From Qipengyuania_C sp046254955 (GTDB lineage Bacteria; Pseudomonadota; Alphaproteobacteria; Sphingomonadales; Sphingomonadaceae), in assembly GCF_046254955.1 (NCBI RefSeq), contig NZ_JBJXRG010000002.1:772913-836912 (forward strand): DNA of 64,000 nt, read 5' to 3'. Shown piece after piece: positions 34,786-43,271 of this stretch. Under the pieces are notes generated by a model that had not been told where the DNA came from, made no database searches, and worked only from the letters and a program-made list of their open reading frames with translations. The position numbers and the translations under genes were made by a program. Position 1 is the stretch's first letter. Each line of letters opens with the position of its first letter.

Positions 34786-36618
34786 CTATTCGGCGCTCGG
34801 ATCGTACCAGATCGGCGAGCTATAGACGCGCTCGCGGATGAATTCGGGCTGGTCGGCAGGCCGCTCGAGGCCGAATTTCTCCGCGTCATGCGTCGTCCAG
34901 CGCTTCGTCGGAATTTCGATCGCCCGCACGTAATAGAATGCATGGCTGTCCGCATCGAAATCTTGATCGCGCCAGAACAAGCTGAATTGCGACTGGCCGG
35001 TATCGGGCCCTTCGCCGATGTTGAAGACCTTCTCCTGTGCTGAACCATCTGCCGCCACCCAGCCCTTGACGATCTGGACAAATTGGAGGTTGGCTCCGTC
35101 AGGATCCTTGAGAACCCGTACGAGGAAGGTCGGCGCGCTGGCGCCGCCGCTCAGTTTGCCGCCCATCGGCACACCGCTGGAGTAACCCTTTTCGACCAAC
35201 GACCGACCTATCCGATCATCCGGCGCGAAATTCCAACCACCGAAGAAGCGCAAACGTATGCGCGGCCCAGTCGTGGCATAGACTTCGCGCCGCTTGAATG
35301 CGGCGAAGATCTCCTCGCGCGTGTTCGCCCGCGCCCACACGCCGGTCCAGCCAGCTGCCGTAAGCCCACGATTGGCCCACAAGCTTCCACCCATCTTGTT
35401 GGTCAGGCGGTCGGCGGTCATCTCGGAATCGAGGAACTTGCCCCAGAAGTTATCGCTGTCTGACGTCGAAAGTGCGGTATGGCTGTCGGTCGAACCCATC
35501 AGTCCGAACTCATACGGATTAGTCCCGATATCGCGCGCAAACTCAAGGCCGCGCTTCAATCCGCTGCGCGCATATTCGCCTTCGAGCGTGCGGCGCTGCT
35601 CGGCTTCGTCAACAGAGCGTGGCACCATGGAGATATCGGTTTCGTCCCAATTCTCGAAATCGGCGAACCGGTCGTCTGGCGAAAGCAGCGGATGGGCCTC
35701 TCCGTCGCCTTTTACCTGCGTCACTTCATAAACCGGCTCCCAGCGCATCCGCTCGGCCGAATATTCCGCTGTAATCTTGCCGCCACCCAAGCGTTTTGTA
35801 TCGAACATCAGCCCGTTGGAGAGGTTGCCGTTGTGGGCAATCGCCATGACCTGACCGCCCGTATCCTCTTCGTAGGCGGCAAGATAGGTCCACAGATCTT
35901 CCGGCTCGTCGCTGTCGAGCGCCGAGAATGGTAGAACCTTTTTGGTCAGGTCCGGGCCATCGCGAAACATCACCACACGGTGCAGGTTGCGCCCACCGGG
36001 CATCGAGGTCCATTCATATCCAGCAAAAGTCGTGAATTCGCCAGGCTTGTTGAAGCGCTCAGCAATGTCGATCTGCTTTTCCCACGAGGATCGCTCGAAA
36101 TCCCTGGATACCCGGTCGATCGGCTTCACTCGCGTCGCCATATCGACATAGTCCGACGTGATCTTACCAATATCGGAATCATCGTTGAAGAAGCGCGACC
36201 AGCGCCGACCCAATTCGCTATCAAGAATGTCTTTCGATCCAGAGCGCACAGCGGGTAGCACCCCGAGATATTCCGAATGGTCCGCAACCATCAGGAAATC
36301 GAGCGGACGTGAGAGCTTGACCTTGGTGCCGGAGCTTGCGGTGACTTCTTCGCCGCGCGCAAAGCGATAGGCGATGTCGGGTCCCAAATTCTCGTTGCCA
36401 AAGCTGTTGCTGTCGAACGACAAATTGCTGTGGACGTGAAGATCTCCCCACAGCAGCTTGTCGGGATTGCCGATTGATTCCCCCTCTTCGCTGGCAGAGC
36501 TGGTCGGAGCTGAATCCGGATCGCTTCCGCAACCGGTGATGGCGATGAGCAACACAGTGGCCGTGATCGCTGCGCGAGCGCTCTCAATCCCTTTTTTGAT
36601 CTGATCCCTCCCTGTCAT
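34786..36618 (-). CDS. DUF3604 domain lipoprotein with PHP-like start
   Basis: A 610-residue exported lipoprotein: lipobox ITGC with Cys30, then the DUF3604 domain opening with LWGDLHVHSNLS, whose His61 and His63 resemble metal ligands of PHP hydrolases. Further metal-like motifs are MVADHSEYLG, YEWTS and STDSHTA. The family is common near TonB receptors in marine and sphingomonad genomes, and its substrate is unknown. It is divergent from a TonB-dependent receptor gene with 118 bp between, suggesting a joint uptake-and-processing pair. ATG 36618 gives the lipoprotein signal; earlier in-frame codons run into the receptor gene. Confidence 0.83.
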   Translation of the reverse strand: MTGRDQIKKGIESARAAITATVLLIAITGCGSDPDSAPTSSASEEGESIGNPDKLLWGDLHVHSNLSFDSNSFGNENLGPDIAYRFARGEEVTASSGTKVKLSRPLDFLMVADHSEYLGVLPAVRSGSKDILDSELGRRWSRFFNDDSDIGKITSDYVDMATRVKPIDRVSRDFERSSWEKQIDIAERFNKPGEFTTFAGYEWTSMPGGRNLHRVVMFRDGPDLTKKVLPFSALDSDEPEDLWTYLAAYEEDTGGQVMAIAHNGNLSNGLMFDTKRLGGGKITAEYSAERMRWEPVYEVTQVKGDGEAHPLLSPDDRFADFENWDETDISMVPRSVDEAEQRRTLEGEYARSGLKRGLEFARDIGTNPYEFGLMGSTDSHTALSTSDSDNFWGKFLDSEMTADRLTNKMGGSLWANRGLTAAGWTGVWARANTREEIFAAFKRREVYATTGPRIRLRFFGGWNFAPDDRIGRSLVEKGYSSGVPMGGKLSGGASAPTFLVRVLKDPDGANLQFVQIVKGWVAADGSAQEKVFNIGEGPDTGQSQFSLFWRDQDFDADSHAFYYVRAIEIPTKRWTTHDAEKFGLERPADQPEFIRERVYSSPIWYDPSAE

Positions 36619-36736
36619 TTTTGTGAACTGCCTCTCTTTTTTGAGCGTGGAGCCTCGGTTGGTTCTCGCTAAATTTAAATCGAGATGAATGCACTTTGCC
36701 TCTTGGGCAACTACGCGTTTTGGGAGGGAAACTAAG

Positions 36737-38992
36737 ATGAAACACGGAAGCAATCGGATTCGCGCGGCGCTCGCTGCGACGACCATTCTCACATCTGGCC
36801 TGGCAATGCCGCAAATTGCGGCCGCCCAAGACGCGGATGAAGCCGAGCAGTCCGCCGAGATTGTCGTAACCGGTCGACTTCGTGGCAATGAGTCGGTTCA
36901 GGATGTCCCTCTGGCGGTTACGGTTGTCAGCCCCGAACAACTTGGCGCCCAAGGTGCGCTGACGATCGAAGATATTGAAACGCTCGCTCCTAACGTCGTG
37001 ATCGATCCGGTCGGCGCAGGCCCTGGCGGCGGCGCAATCTCCATCCGCGGGGTTAGCTTCCAGGATATCGAAAAAAGTTTCGAGCCCACCGTGGGCGTGG
37101 TAATCGACGGTGTCTTTATCGGCACCAACACCGGCCAACTGACCAATGCCTTCGACTTCGAGCAGGTCGAAGTGCTGCGCGGCCCACAAGGCACTTTGTT
37201 CGGCCGGAACACTATCGGCGGCGTCATCAACATTCGTCGCTCGCGCCCAACCAAGGAAATGGGCCTCAAGGCCGAAGTGACAATCGGCAACTACGGCCGC
37301 CAAGAGTACAATGCGGTGCTCAATTTTGGCGATAGTGATGTTTTCGGCGTCAAGCTGTGGGGATATGACCGCGAATTCGATGGATATTATGACAACGTCA
37401 CGCTGGGCGTAGACGCAGGTGCCAATTCGAACACCAATGTTGGCGGGACGATCCTTTACGAGCCGTCCGCCAATTTTGAGATATTGCTGACCGCAGAGCA
37501 TACGAAACTTGGCGGCGATCCACCGGTTGCTTCTGTCTCGAATGGGACTGACCTGATCTGTGTGCTGTTCGCCAATCCAAACCCGATGCCGCCGGCGACG
37601 TTCAATCTGATTCCGGACCAGTGTAACCGCGATCTTGAAGACGATCTCTATACCGTCTTCAGCAACTTCCTCGGAAACATTCAATATAGTGAGGAAGCCT
37701 ACTCGGCGCAGATCAATTACAGCTTCGGCGATCTTACGCTTACTTCGATCACCGCGCTTAGAGATTCGAACGAACGGCAAACGCAGGATTTCGATGCGAC
37801 GTCGATCCCGTTTTTCCAGACCGATCGCACTCAATTCTACAAACAGCTTACCCAGGAGCTGCGGTTGGCCGGAGATTTCACCGAGTCAATCAGCGGCGTT
37901 CTCGGCTTCTATTACTTCGATAATGAGTATCAGCTGGATTCGACCACAATCCTTCCCGGAGGGGCGCAGTCGAGCAATGGGACTGACCACAACACCAAGA
38001 GTTATGCATTCTTCGGTGACTTCGATTTCGACCTGTCCGACCGTCTGCGCCTCAGTATCGGTGGACGGTACTCGATCGATAAGAAGAACTACCGTCGCTT
38101 CGTCGTCAACGGCATTGATCTCACCAATGACGACAGCTGGAAGGAATTCACGCCGCGCATCAGCCTTGACTACGATGTGAGTGATGACCTTCTGGTCTAC
38201 GCGTCCTTTGCCCGTGGCTATCGTTCGGGTGGCTTTAACGGACGCGCCATCACATCGACTGCCGTTGAGGCTACTTTCGATCCCGAAATCGTGGACTCCT
38301 TCGAACTGGGCGCCAAGAGCACCTTCCTAGGCGGCGCAGGCACATTCAATGTCGCTGCCTTCTACACCAAGTATGACGACAAGCAGGAAGAAGTGGTCCA
38401 AGCCACACCCCCGGGCTCGCCCAATCCGCAGGAAACCGTAACCCAGAACGCTGCCAGCGCTACGATCATGGGCCTTGAGGCAGACCTGCGTGTCGAGCTC
38501 TTCGAAAACTTCACTGTCACGGGATCGGCCGGCTGGCTCGATGCCGAGTATGACGACTACTTTGTCGACTTGAACTTGAATGGGTCGCTAGATCCGGGCG
38601 AAGACGCATCGACACGTGAAATGCGCCGGACGCCGGACTTCACCTTCTCGGTTGCTGCGGATTACAAGGTTCCCGTGAGCAACTCCAGTGAGCTGGCACT
38701 CAATGCAAGGGTAGCAAGCACCAGCTCCTACCAGACCACGATTGTCCCTGCTCCCGGCGACTTCGGGACAAGCGACCCGCGCGGCATACGGCCTGCGACC
38801 ACTGACGTATCTGCAGCTGCCACATTACGGTTCGACCTAGGAACGACATCGACCGCTTATATCCGCGTGTTCGGTCGGAACCTGCTCGACGAACGCGGGA
38901 TTGGCTCAACGCTTCCGGTAGCGGGCTTGTTTACCTTCGCGGGCGCCATCGCGCCGCGGCAATATGGTGTCGCTGCCGGCTTCGAATTCTAA
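36737..38992 (+). CDS. TonB-dependent outer-membrane receptor
   Basis: A 751-residue receptor with a Sec signal peptide (about 1-28, IAAAQ), TonB-box-like EIVVTGRL, plug with DVPLAVTVVSPEQL and VEVLRGPQGTLFGRNTIGG, and barrel with DNxx-type strands ending in a terminal Phe (GFEF). GGGAGGG lies seven bases before the start. It pairs divergently with the DUF3604 lipoprotein gene. It resembles the other receptor in this window in domain plan but is shorter, lacking several long loops. Ligand unknown. Confidence 0.93.
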   Translation: MKHGSNRIRAALAATTILTSGLAMPQIAAAQDADEAEQSAEIVVTGRLRGNESVQDVPLAVTVVSPEQLGAQGALTIEDIETLAPNVVIDPVGAGPGGGAISIRGVSFQDIEKSFEPTVGVVIDGVFIGTNTGQLTNAFDFEQVEVLRGPQGTLFGRNTIGGVINIRRSRPTKEMGLKAEVTIGNYGRQEYNAVLNFGDSDVFGVKLWGYDREFDGYYDNVTLGVDAGANSNTNVGGTILYEPSANFEILLTAEHTKLGGDPPVASVSNGTDLICVLFANPNPMPPATFNLIPDQCNRDLEDDLYTVFSNFLGNIQYSEEAYSAQINYSFGDLTLTSITALRDSNERQTQDFDATSIPFFQTDRTQFYKQLTQELRLAGDFTESISGVLGFYYFDNEYQLDSTTILPGGAQSSNGTDHNTKSYAFFGDFDFDLSDRLRLSIGGRYSIDKKNYRRFVVNGIDLTNDDSWKEFTPRISLDYDVSDDLLVYASFARGYRSGGFNGRAITSTAVEATFDPEIVDSFELGAKSTFLGGAGTFNVAAFYTKYDDKQEEVVQATPPGSPNPQETVTQNAASATIMGLEADLRVELFENFTVTGSAGWLDAEYDDYFVDLNLNGSLDPGEDASTREMRRTPDFTFSVAADYKVPVSNSSELALNARVASTSSYQTTIVPAPGDFGTSDPRGIRPATTDVSAAATLRFDLGTTSTAYIRVFGRNLLDERGIGSTLPVAGLFTFAGAIAPRQYGVAAGFEF

Positions 38993-39016
38993 TCTGGCCG
39001 CATTGACGATCCGGGA

Positions 39017-39045
39017 GGGGCGCGGCTTTGCCGTGCCCCTTCTTG
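39017..39045 (+). terminator. Intrinsic terminator after the TonB receptor gene
   Basis: GGGGCGCGGC (39017-39026) pairs with GCCGTGCCCC (39030-39039) over ten base pairs including one G-U, with a TTT loop and a TTCTTG tail. Confidence 0.82.
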
Positions 39046-39168
39046 CATGGGCATGAGATAGGCAGCGGACTTGTCCTACCTTCCGATAGGTTCCCCAGGT
39101 GCAATATCTTTGCAGTTGGGGCTATGGCTATCTCAGCTGGTTTGGACGCCCAATGAGGAGACCATCGC

Positions 39169-40407
39169 GTGGATATGCCGGAGGCCGGAAGAAGCTGGGA
39201 CGAGGTGAGGGAACAACTGATTACCCGCGGTGGCGGCGACGCCAAGTGGCGCGATGGCAAGACAGCGGTATATGTCTTCAATGCCGGTCCTGAGATAGCG
39301 AAAGTCCAGCAAGAGGCATATTCGCTATACATGTCGGAAAACGGGCTCGGCCCGCTGGCCTTCCCCTCGCTCGCCCAAATGGAGCGCGAGGTCATTGAAA
39401 TGGCCCTCTCGCTGCTCAACGGACCGGTTGGAGCCACCGGTGCGATGACATCGGGCGGAACCGACAGCATCACCATGGCGATCAAGGCGGCACGCGATTA
39501 TGCCCGCGCCGCAAGAGCGCTGTCCGGTCCCGCCAATATCGTCCTGCCCCGATCAGCCCATCCAGCATTCGACAAGGCGGCGCACCTGATGGATATCGAA
39601 GTGCGCCGCTTACCGCTAAAGGAAGATGGCAGTTACCAGGCAGATCCAGCTGCCATGGGCGACGCTTGCGACAATCAGACGATCATGATGGTCGGATCAG
39701 CCCCTAACTTCCCGCATGGCATTATCGATCCAATCGAAGAATTGGGCAAAGTCGCGCGGGAGAAAGAGGTCTGGCTCCATACAGACGCTTGCGTGGGCGG
39801 CTACTTCGCGCCGTTCGCCCGGATGAATGGCGTCCCTGTGCCGCCATTCGATTTCGAAGTTCAAGCGGTCCACTCGATCAGCGCTGATCTGCACAAGTAT
39901 GGTTATGCGGCGAAGGGCGCTTCAACCGTCCTTTTCCGATCACAGGAACTATTCCAGCACATGCCGTTCGAAAATCGCGAGTGGAGCGGTGCTCCGATGA
40001 CCACGCCGACCCTCGCCGGGACGCGTCCCGGCGGCGCGATCTCAGCAGCTTGGACCGTGATGAATGTGCTGGGTGTTGAGGGCTACCGCAAAACACAGGG
40101 GCTTGTGTGCGAAACGCGCGAGCGGGCCGAGGAAGGGCTCAAGGCGCGCGGATTTGAGATACTGGGCAATCCAATTCTTGGGCTGATCGCGTTCCGTCAC
40201 CCGGAGCACGACAGCTTTGCGATTTACGGCGAGATGCTGCGCAAGGGCTGGTTCACATCGGTCACCACCGAGCCGCGCAGCTTGCACCTAATGTTGTCTC
40301 CCAAGCATGCTGAGGTGATCGACGAATACCTCGAGGACTTAACTGAAAGCGTGGCAACGGTGGCTGAGGGGAAAGGCGGGCCAAAAGTGGAAGCGCGCTA
40401 CAACTGA
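39169..40407 (+). CDS. PLP-dependent decarboxylase-like enzyme, sphingosine-1-phosphate lyase type
   Basis: A 412-residue fold-type I PLP enzyme. Lys243 in SADLHKYGY is the Schiff-base lysine and Asp206 (HTDACVGG) binds the pyridine nitrogen. The motif SADLHKYGYAAKGAS and the N-terminal YVFNAGPEI, GPLAFPS and GGTDS patterns are those of the sphingosine-1-phosphate lyase group rather than amino-acid decarboxylases. The membrane anchor of eukaryotic lyases is missing. In a sphingolipid-making lineage this suggests long-chain-base phosphate breakdown; the bacterial substrate is unproven. GTG 39169 is the start: GAGGAG lies eight bases upstream. Confidence 0.82.
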   Translation: MDMPEAGRSWDEVREQLITRGGGDAKWRDGKTAVYVFNAGPEIAKVQQEAYSLYMSENGLGPLAFPSLAQMEREVIEMALSLLNGPVGATGAMTSGGTDSITMAIKAARDYARAARALSGPANIVLPRSAHPAFDKAAHLMDIEVRRLPLKEDGSYQADPAAMGDACDNQTIMMVGSAPNFPHGIIDPIEELGKVAREKEVWLHTDACVGGYFAPFARMNGVPVPPFDFEVQAVHSISADLHKYGYAAKGASTVLFRSQELFQHMPFENREWSGAPMTTPTLAGTRPGGAISAAWTVMNVLGVEGYRKTQGLVCETRERAEEGLKARGFEILGNPILGLIAFRHPEHDSFAIYGEMLRKGWFTSVTTEPRSLHLMLSPKHAEVIDEYLEDLTESVATVAEGKGGPKVEARYN

Positions 40408-40448
40408 CCTGCAGGTGCTAGGTCATCGGATCGACACCAAAGGCGAAA

Positions 40449-40524
40449 TGGTGCCGCTTAGAGGATTCGAACCTCTGACCCCATCATTACGAATGATGTG
40501 CTCTACCAACTGAGCTAAAGCGGC
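40449..40524 (-). tRNA. tRNA-Thr (CGT)
   Basis: A 76-nt tRNA on the minus strand with encoded CCA. The acceptor stem GCCGCTT pairs with AAGCGGC, the anticodon stem CATCA/TGATG encloses TTCGTAA with anticodon CGT, and the T arm has AGAGGTTCGAATCCTCT. Confidence 0.95.
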
Positions 40525-40583
40525 GCCCTCGCCCTGCCCTTATCGGCCTCGCGGCAGCGCCGCAATCCCGCAGGAACAGTGGA

Positions 40584-40657
40584 TGGAGGCCCGAGCCGGA
40601 ATCGAACCGGCGTGCAAGGATTTGCAGTCCTCTGCGTAACCACTCCGCCATCGGGCC
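40584..40657 (-). tRNA. tRNA-Cys (GCA)
   Basis: A 74-nt tRNA on the minus strand with encoded CCA. GGCCCGA pairs with TCGGGCC, discriminator T is as expected for Cys, and the anticodon loop CTGCAAA carries GCA. It lies 59 bp upstream of tRNA-Thr, likely in one transcript. Confidence 0.95.
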
Positions 40658-40660
40658 TCA

Positions 40661-40691
40661 CTCCCCTTGCAGTGGCGGACCACAAGGGGAG
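40661..40691. repeat. Inverted repeat beside tRNA-Cys
   Basis: CTCCCCTTG (40661-40669) and CAAGGGGAG (40683-40691) pair over nine bases with a 13-nt loop, just upstream of the tRNA-Cys 5' end. No T run follows, so it is not a clear terminator. Confidence 0.45.
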
Positions 40692-40810
40692 CCGCCCCCT
40701 AGCGATTCTCCCCGATGATGGCAATCGCCTGCAGTCGCCTGACACTTTTGAGGTGTGTCCTTCCGTAACGTCACACTGGACGCTGCCGCGCGGCTGGCTA
40801 TGCAGCAGCC

Positions 40811-41587
40811 ATGAATCCGAGCGAACTTATCGAACCGATCAGGGCCCAGGACGGCGCAGTCCATCTCGCCAAGGCGGAAGACTGGATGCAGGGCCGCACG
40901 CTCTATGGCGGCGCATCGGCGCTGATCGCCTATACCCATGCCGCGCGCTCTTTCCCCGATTTGCCGCCACTTCGCGCGGCGCAGATTGGCTTTGTTGCGC
41001 CGGTAGGCGGCAATCTCGACTTGCGCTCAACAATCGTGCGGCAGGGGCGGAATGTGACCCAAGTACGATCCGAGCTGTATCAAGACGAAAAGCTGGCGCT
41101 GACGGCATTCTTCCTGTTCGGGGCCGATCGGGAAGCCAATGCCCGCTACGAAGGTGAGGCCCCGGCCAGCCTGCCCGCACCTCCCGCCGAAGCCGAGGCG
41201 GTGCCTGGTCCCGATATCAAGCACTTCATCAACAATTTTGAGCTGCGGCGCGCGCAGGTTCGACGCGGCCCAGGCAAGCCTGTGGTGCGGCGCTGGGTGC
41301 GTCTGCGCGAACGCGGCGAGCTCGATCCCGTCTCCGAACTCGTCCTGATGGGCGATATCCTTCCGCCGGGCGCAATGCGCGCGATGGAGCGCCGCGGGCC
41401 GATCAGTTCGATCAACTGGTCATTCAATGTGCTCGATACCAATCCATCATCCGATGATGGATGGTGGCTGGCTGAGAATTCGAGCGAGATGGCGGCTGCC
41501 GGCTACTCGAGCGAGCGTCTACAACTCAGGGATGCGCAGGGAAGGCTGATCCTTTCCGGACTGCAGGCGGTCGCGATTTTCGGATAG
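40811..41587 (+). CDS. Thioesterase family protein (double hotdog, TesB-like)
   Basis: A 258-residue protein of the acyl-CoA thioesterase-like group. The N-terminal hotdog has QGRTLYGGASALIAYT and PLRAAQIGFVAPVGG; the second hotdog has FELRRAQVR and the conserved GPISSINWSFN and DGWWLAENSSEMAAAGYSS. The typical Asp/Gln/Thr acyl-thioesterase catalytic set is not clear by eye, so activity on a particular acyl-CoA is a family-level inference. It is alone on its strand and converges with a crotonase gene. Confidence 0.82.
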   Translation: MNPSELIEPIRAQDGAVHLAKAEDWMQGRTLYGGASALIAYTHAARSFPDLPPLRAAQIGFVAPVGGNLDLRSTIVRQGRNVTQVRSELYQDEKLALTAFFLFGADREANARYEGEAPASLPAPPAEAEAVPGPDIKHFINNFELRRAQVRRGPGKPVVRRWVRLRERGELDPVSELVLMGDILPPGAMRAMERRGPISSINWSFNVLDTNPSSDDGWWLAENSSEMAAAGYSSERLQLRDAQGRLILSGLQAVAIFG

Positions 41588-41608
41588 GTTAAGCGCGCCT
41601 CGGAGAAG

Positions 41609-42415
41609 CTACACGTCGCGATAGTTCGCCTTGCGCTTTTCCATATGAGACATCACTGATTCCATCTGATTCGGCGTGCGAATGATGGCATGCTGTTCGC
41701 GGCTTTCTTCCATCAGCAAGTGATCGGTGTCTTCGTCGAACATCGCGTTGGCGAGACGCTTTGCGCCGCGGATCGCATGCGGATTGCGGTCGGCGATCTC
41801 TTCCGCAATCGCCGTAGCACGCTCAATCGGGTTCTCTTCGACGTGTGTGGCAAATCCGAACTCACCGGCTTCGACCCCGTTGAACTCGCGGTTGGTGTAG
41901 ATCAGCTCGCGCAGGACGTCATCGCGGGCAGTGCCGCGCCACAGGGCAAATCCGCCCATGTCCGGCACGAGGCCCCACTTGAGTTCCATGATGGCGAGCC
42001 GGGCATCGGGAGCGATCACGCGAATGTCGGCGCCGCTGGCGATCTGGAAGCCGCCGCCGAAGCACACGCCGTGGACCGCCGCTACAACCGGCACCGGCAG
42101 CTTGCGCCATTGCATAGCCACCTGTTGCGCCCGGTTGGCATTGCCATGTGTACGGTCTGTCAGATCACCGGTCTCAGAGGATTCGCCCTTGCCCAGACTG
42201 CTCAGATCGAGCCCGGCGCAGAAGCTACGCCCCTCGCCCGAAAGAACGACTGCTCTAAGGCCCTTCATTTCGTGAAGCGCTTGTCCGGCCTCTATCAGGC
42301 GGGCAAACATCTCCGGATCGAGCGCATTCATCTTGTCCGCACGGATCATGCGAACCTGGGCGACTCTATCTTCACCCAGTTCTATCGAGACCCGTTCGTT
42401 GGGCTGCAGTTCCAT
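41609..42415 (-). CDS. Enoyl-CoA hydratase/isomerase (crotonase) family protein
   Basis: A 268-residue crotonase-fold enzyme. The oxyanion hole parts are SFCAGLDLSSLG (about 65-76) and HGVCFGGGFQIASGADI (about 113-129). Further regions include DMGGFALWRG. The usual hydratase catalytic glutamates are not both evident, so isomerase, hydratase or another CoA reaction is possible. ATG 42415 is preceded by GGAGA at good spacing. The gene start lies inside the end of the winged-helix regulator gene (44-bp overlap), so the two are expressed together. Confidence 0.85.
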   Translation of the reverse strand: MELQPNERVSIELGEDRVAQVRMIRADKMNALDPEMFARLIEAGQALHEMKGLRAVVLSGEGRSFCAGLDLSSLGKGESSETGDLTDRTHGNANRAQQVAMQWRKLPVPVVAAVHGVCFGGGFQIASGADIRVIAPDARLAIMELKWGLVPDMGGFALWRGTARDDVLRELIYTNREFNGVEAGEFGFATHVEENPIERATAIAEEIADRNPHAIRGAKRLANAMFDEDTDHLLMEESREQHAIIRTPNQMESVMSHMEKRKANYRDV

Positions 42416-43160
42416 CGTCTTCTCCAAATTCAGGCTGTCCCTCATCGTTGCCTAAGGCATCGTTGCTGTCCAGCGCTTGTTCGATTTCTGATTGTCCAAT
42501 TTCCCGTACTGCGAGACGATAGCCTCCCTCGGGATCGGTCTCGATCAGCCAGCCTGCCTGCGATATCGAGAGCTTCGAGCGCAGTCGCGATATATGCACT
42601 TCGACCGAGTTGGTTTCCGGATCGTGATCGAGCCGCCAGACATCAGCGAGCAGCTCGCGCCGCGTCACCCGCTCGCCCGGCGCATCAGCCAGCCGCCAGA
42701 CAAGGGCAAACTCGCGTGGATGGAGGCCCAGCCATTGTTCGCCGATGCGGCCGTCCCGGTGGAATAGGTCCATCACCACCGGCCCCGCCCGCCGGAAGCG
42801 TCTCATCGCCTGCGCGTTCTCGCCAAGGCGGAGCGCGCGTGTTGCCAGCTCGACCAGTGCGACGTTGGTTGGGAGGGCTTCACCAATGCCTTGTTCCAAC
42901 AGCGCGGCCCGATCAGTCGAATCGTCAACACCGATCGCCAGTGCCCACCGCTTGTCTGCAATGTTTACCCACGCGTCAGAACGGCTGGCAGCACGCCAGT
43001 CGATAATGATCGGGCGTGCGCGTCCAGCGATGCTTTCGCGGGCCGCAGAACTCGTAGCGGCGCCGCTAATGCGGGGAGCGATGAGGTTCCAGCCGAGGTA
43101 GCGCAGATCCCACCGTGCTGGTGGATCGTCCATCAAAGAGAGCCATTCGAATTGCGTCAT
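42372..43160 (-). CDS. Winged-helix regulator with degenerate receiver-like domain
   Basis: A 262-residue protein. The C-terminal part (about 135-225) is an OmpR-type winged helix: LHPREFALVWRLADAPGERVTRRELL, VEVHISRLRSKL and ETDPEGGYRLAV. The N-terminal 120 residues resemble a receiver fold in outline (IIIDWRA after strand 3, then DDSTDRAALLEQGIGEALP), but the acidic pair at strand 1 and the Lys of the KP motif are missing. It therefore probably does not take part in normal phosphorelay. It overlaps the crotonase gene downstream. The C-terminal 40 residues are acidic and unstructured. AAAAGG lies six bases before ATG 43160. Confidence 0.8.
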   Translation of the reverse strand: MTQFEWLSLMDDPPARWDLRYLGWNLIAPRISGAATSSAARESIAGRARPIIIDWRAASRSDAWVNIADKRWALAIGVDDSTDRAALLEQGIGEALPTNVALVELATRALRLGENAQAMRRFRRAGPVVMDLFHRDGRIGEQWLGLHPREFALVWRLADAPGERVTRRELLADVWRLDHDPETNSVEVHISRLRSKLSISQAGWLIETDPEGGYRLAVREIGQSEIEQALDSNDALGNDEGQPEFGEDDGTAAQRTGLDRTG

Positions 43161-43271
43161 ACGAGCCTTTTCGCAATTCTCCCCATTAGGCACTCAGTCG
43201 AAAATCGTCGTCCACGTATCAGGATTGGCACCTTTGATTCTACTGCAAAGCGATCCGAACTGGACCCAATT

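Noticed and set aside
36584..37834. 416-codon minus-strand frame across the TonB receptor start
   Set aside because: Overlaps both the receptor and the DUF3604 start and has no recognisable domain.
40661..40691. Inverted repeat as terminator or attachment site at tRNA-Cys
   Set aside because: No T run, no duplicated tRNA end and no integrase gene nearby.
41690..43006. 438-codon plus-strand frame over crotonase and regulator genes
   Set aside because: Both genes on the other strand are supported by motifs and ribosome binding sites; this frame has none.
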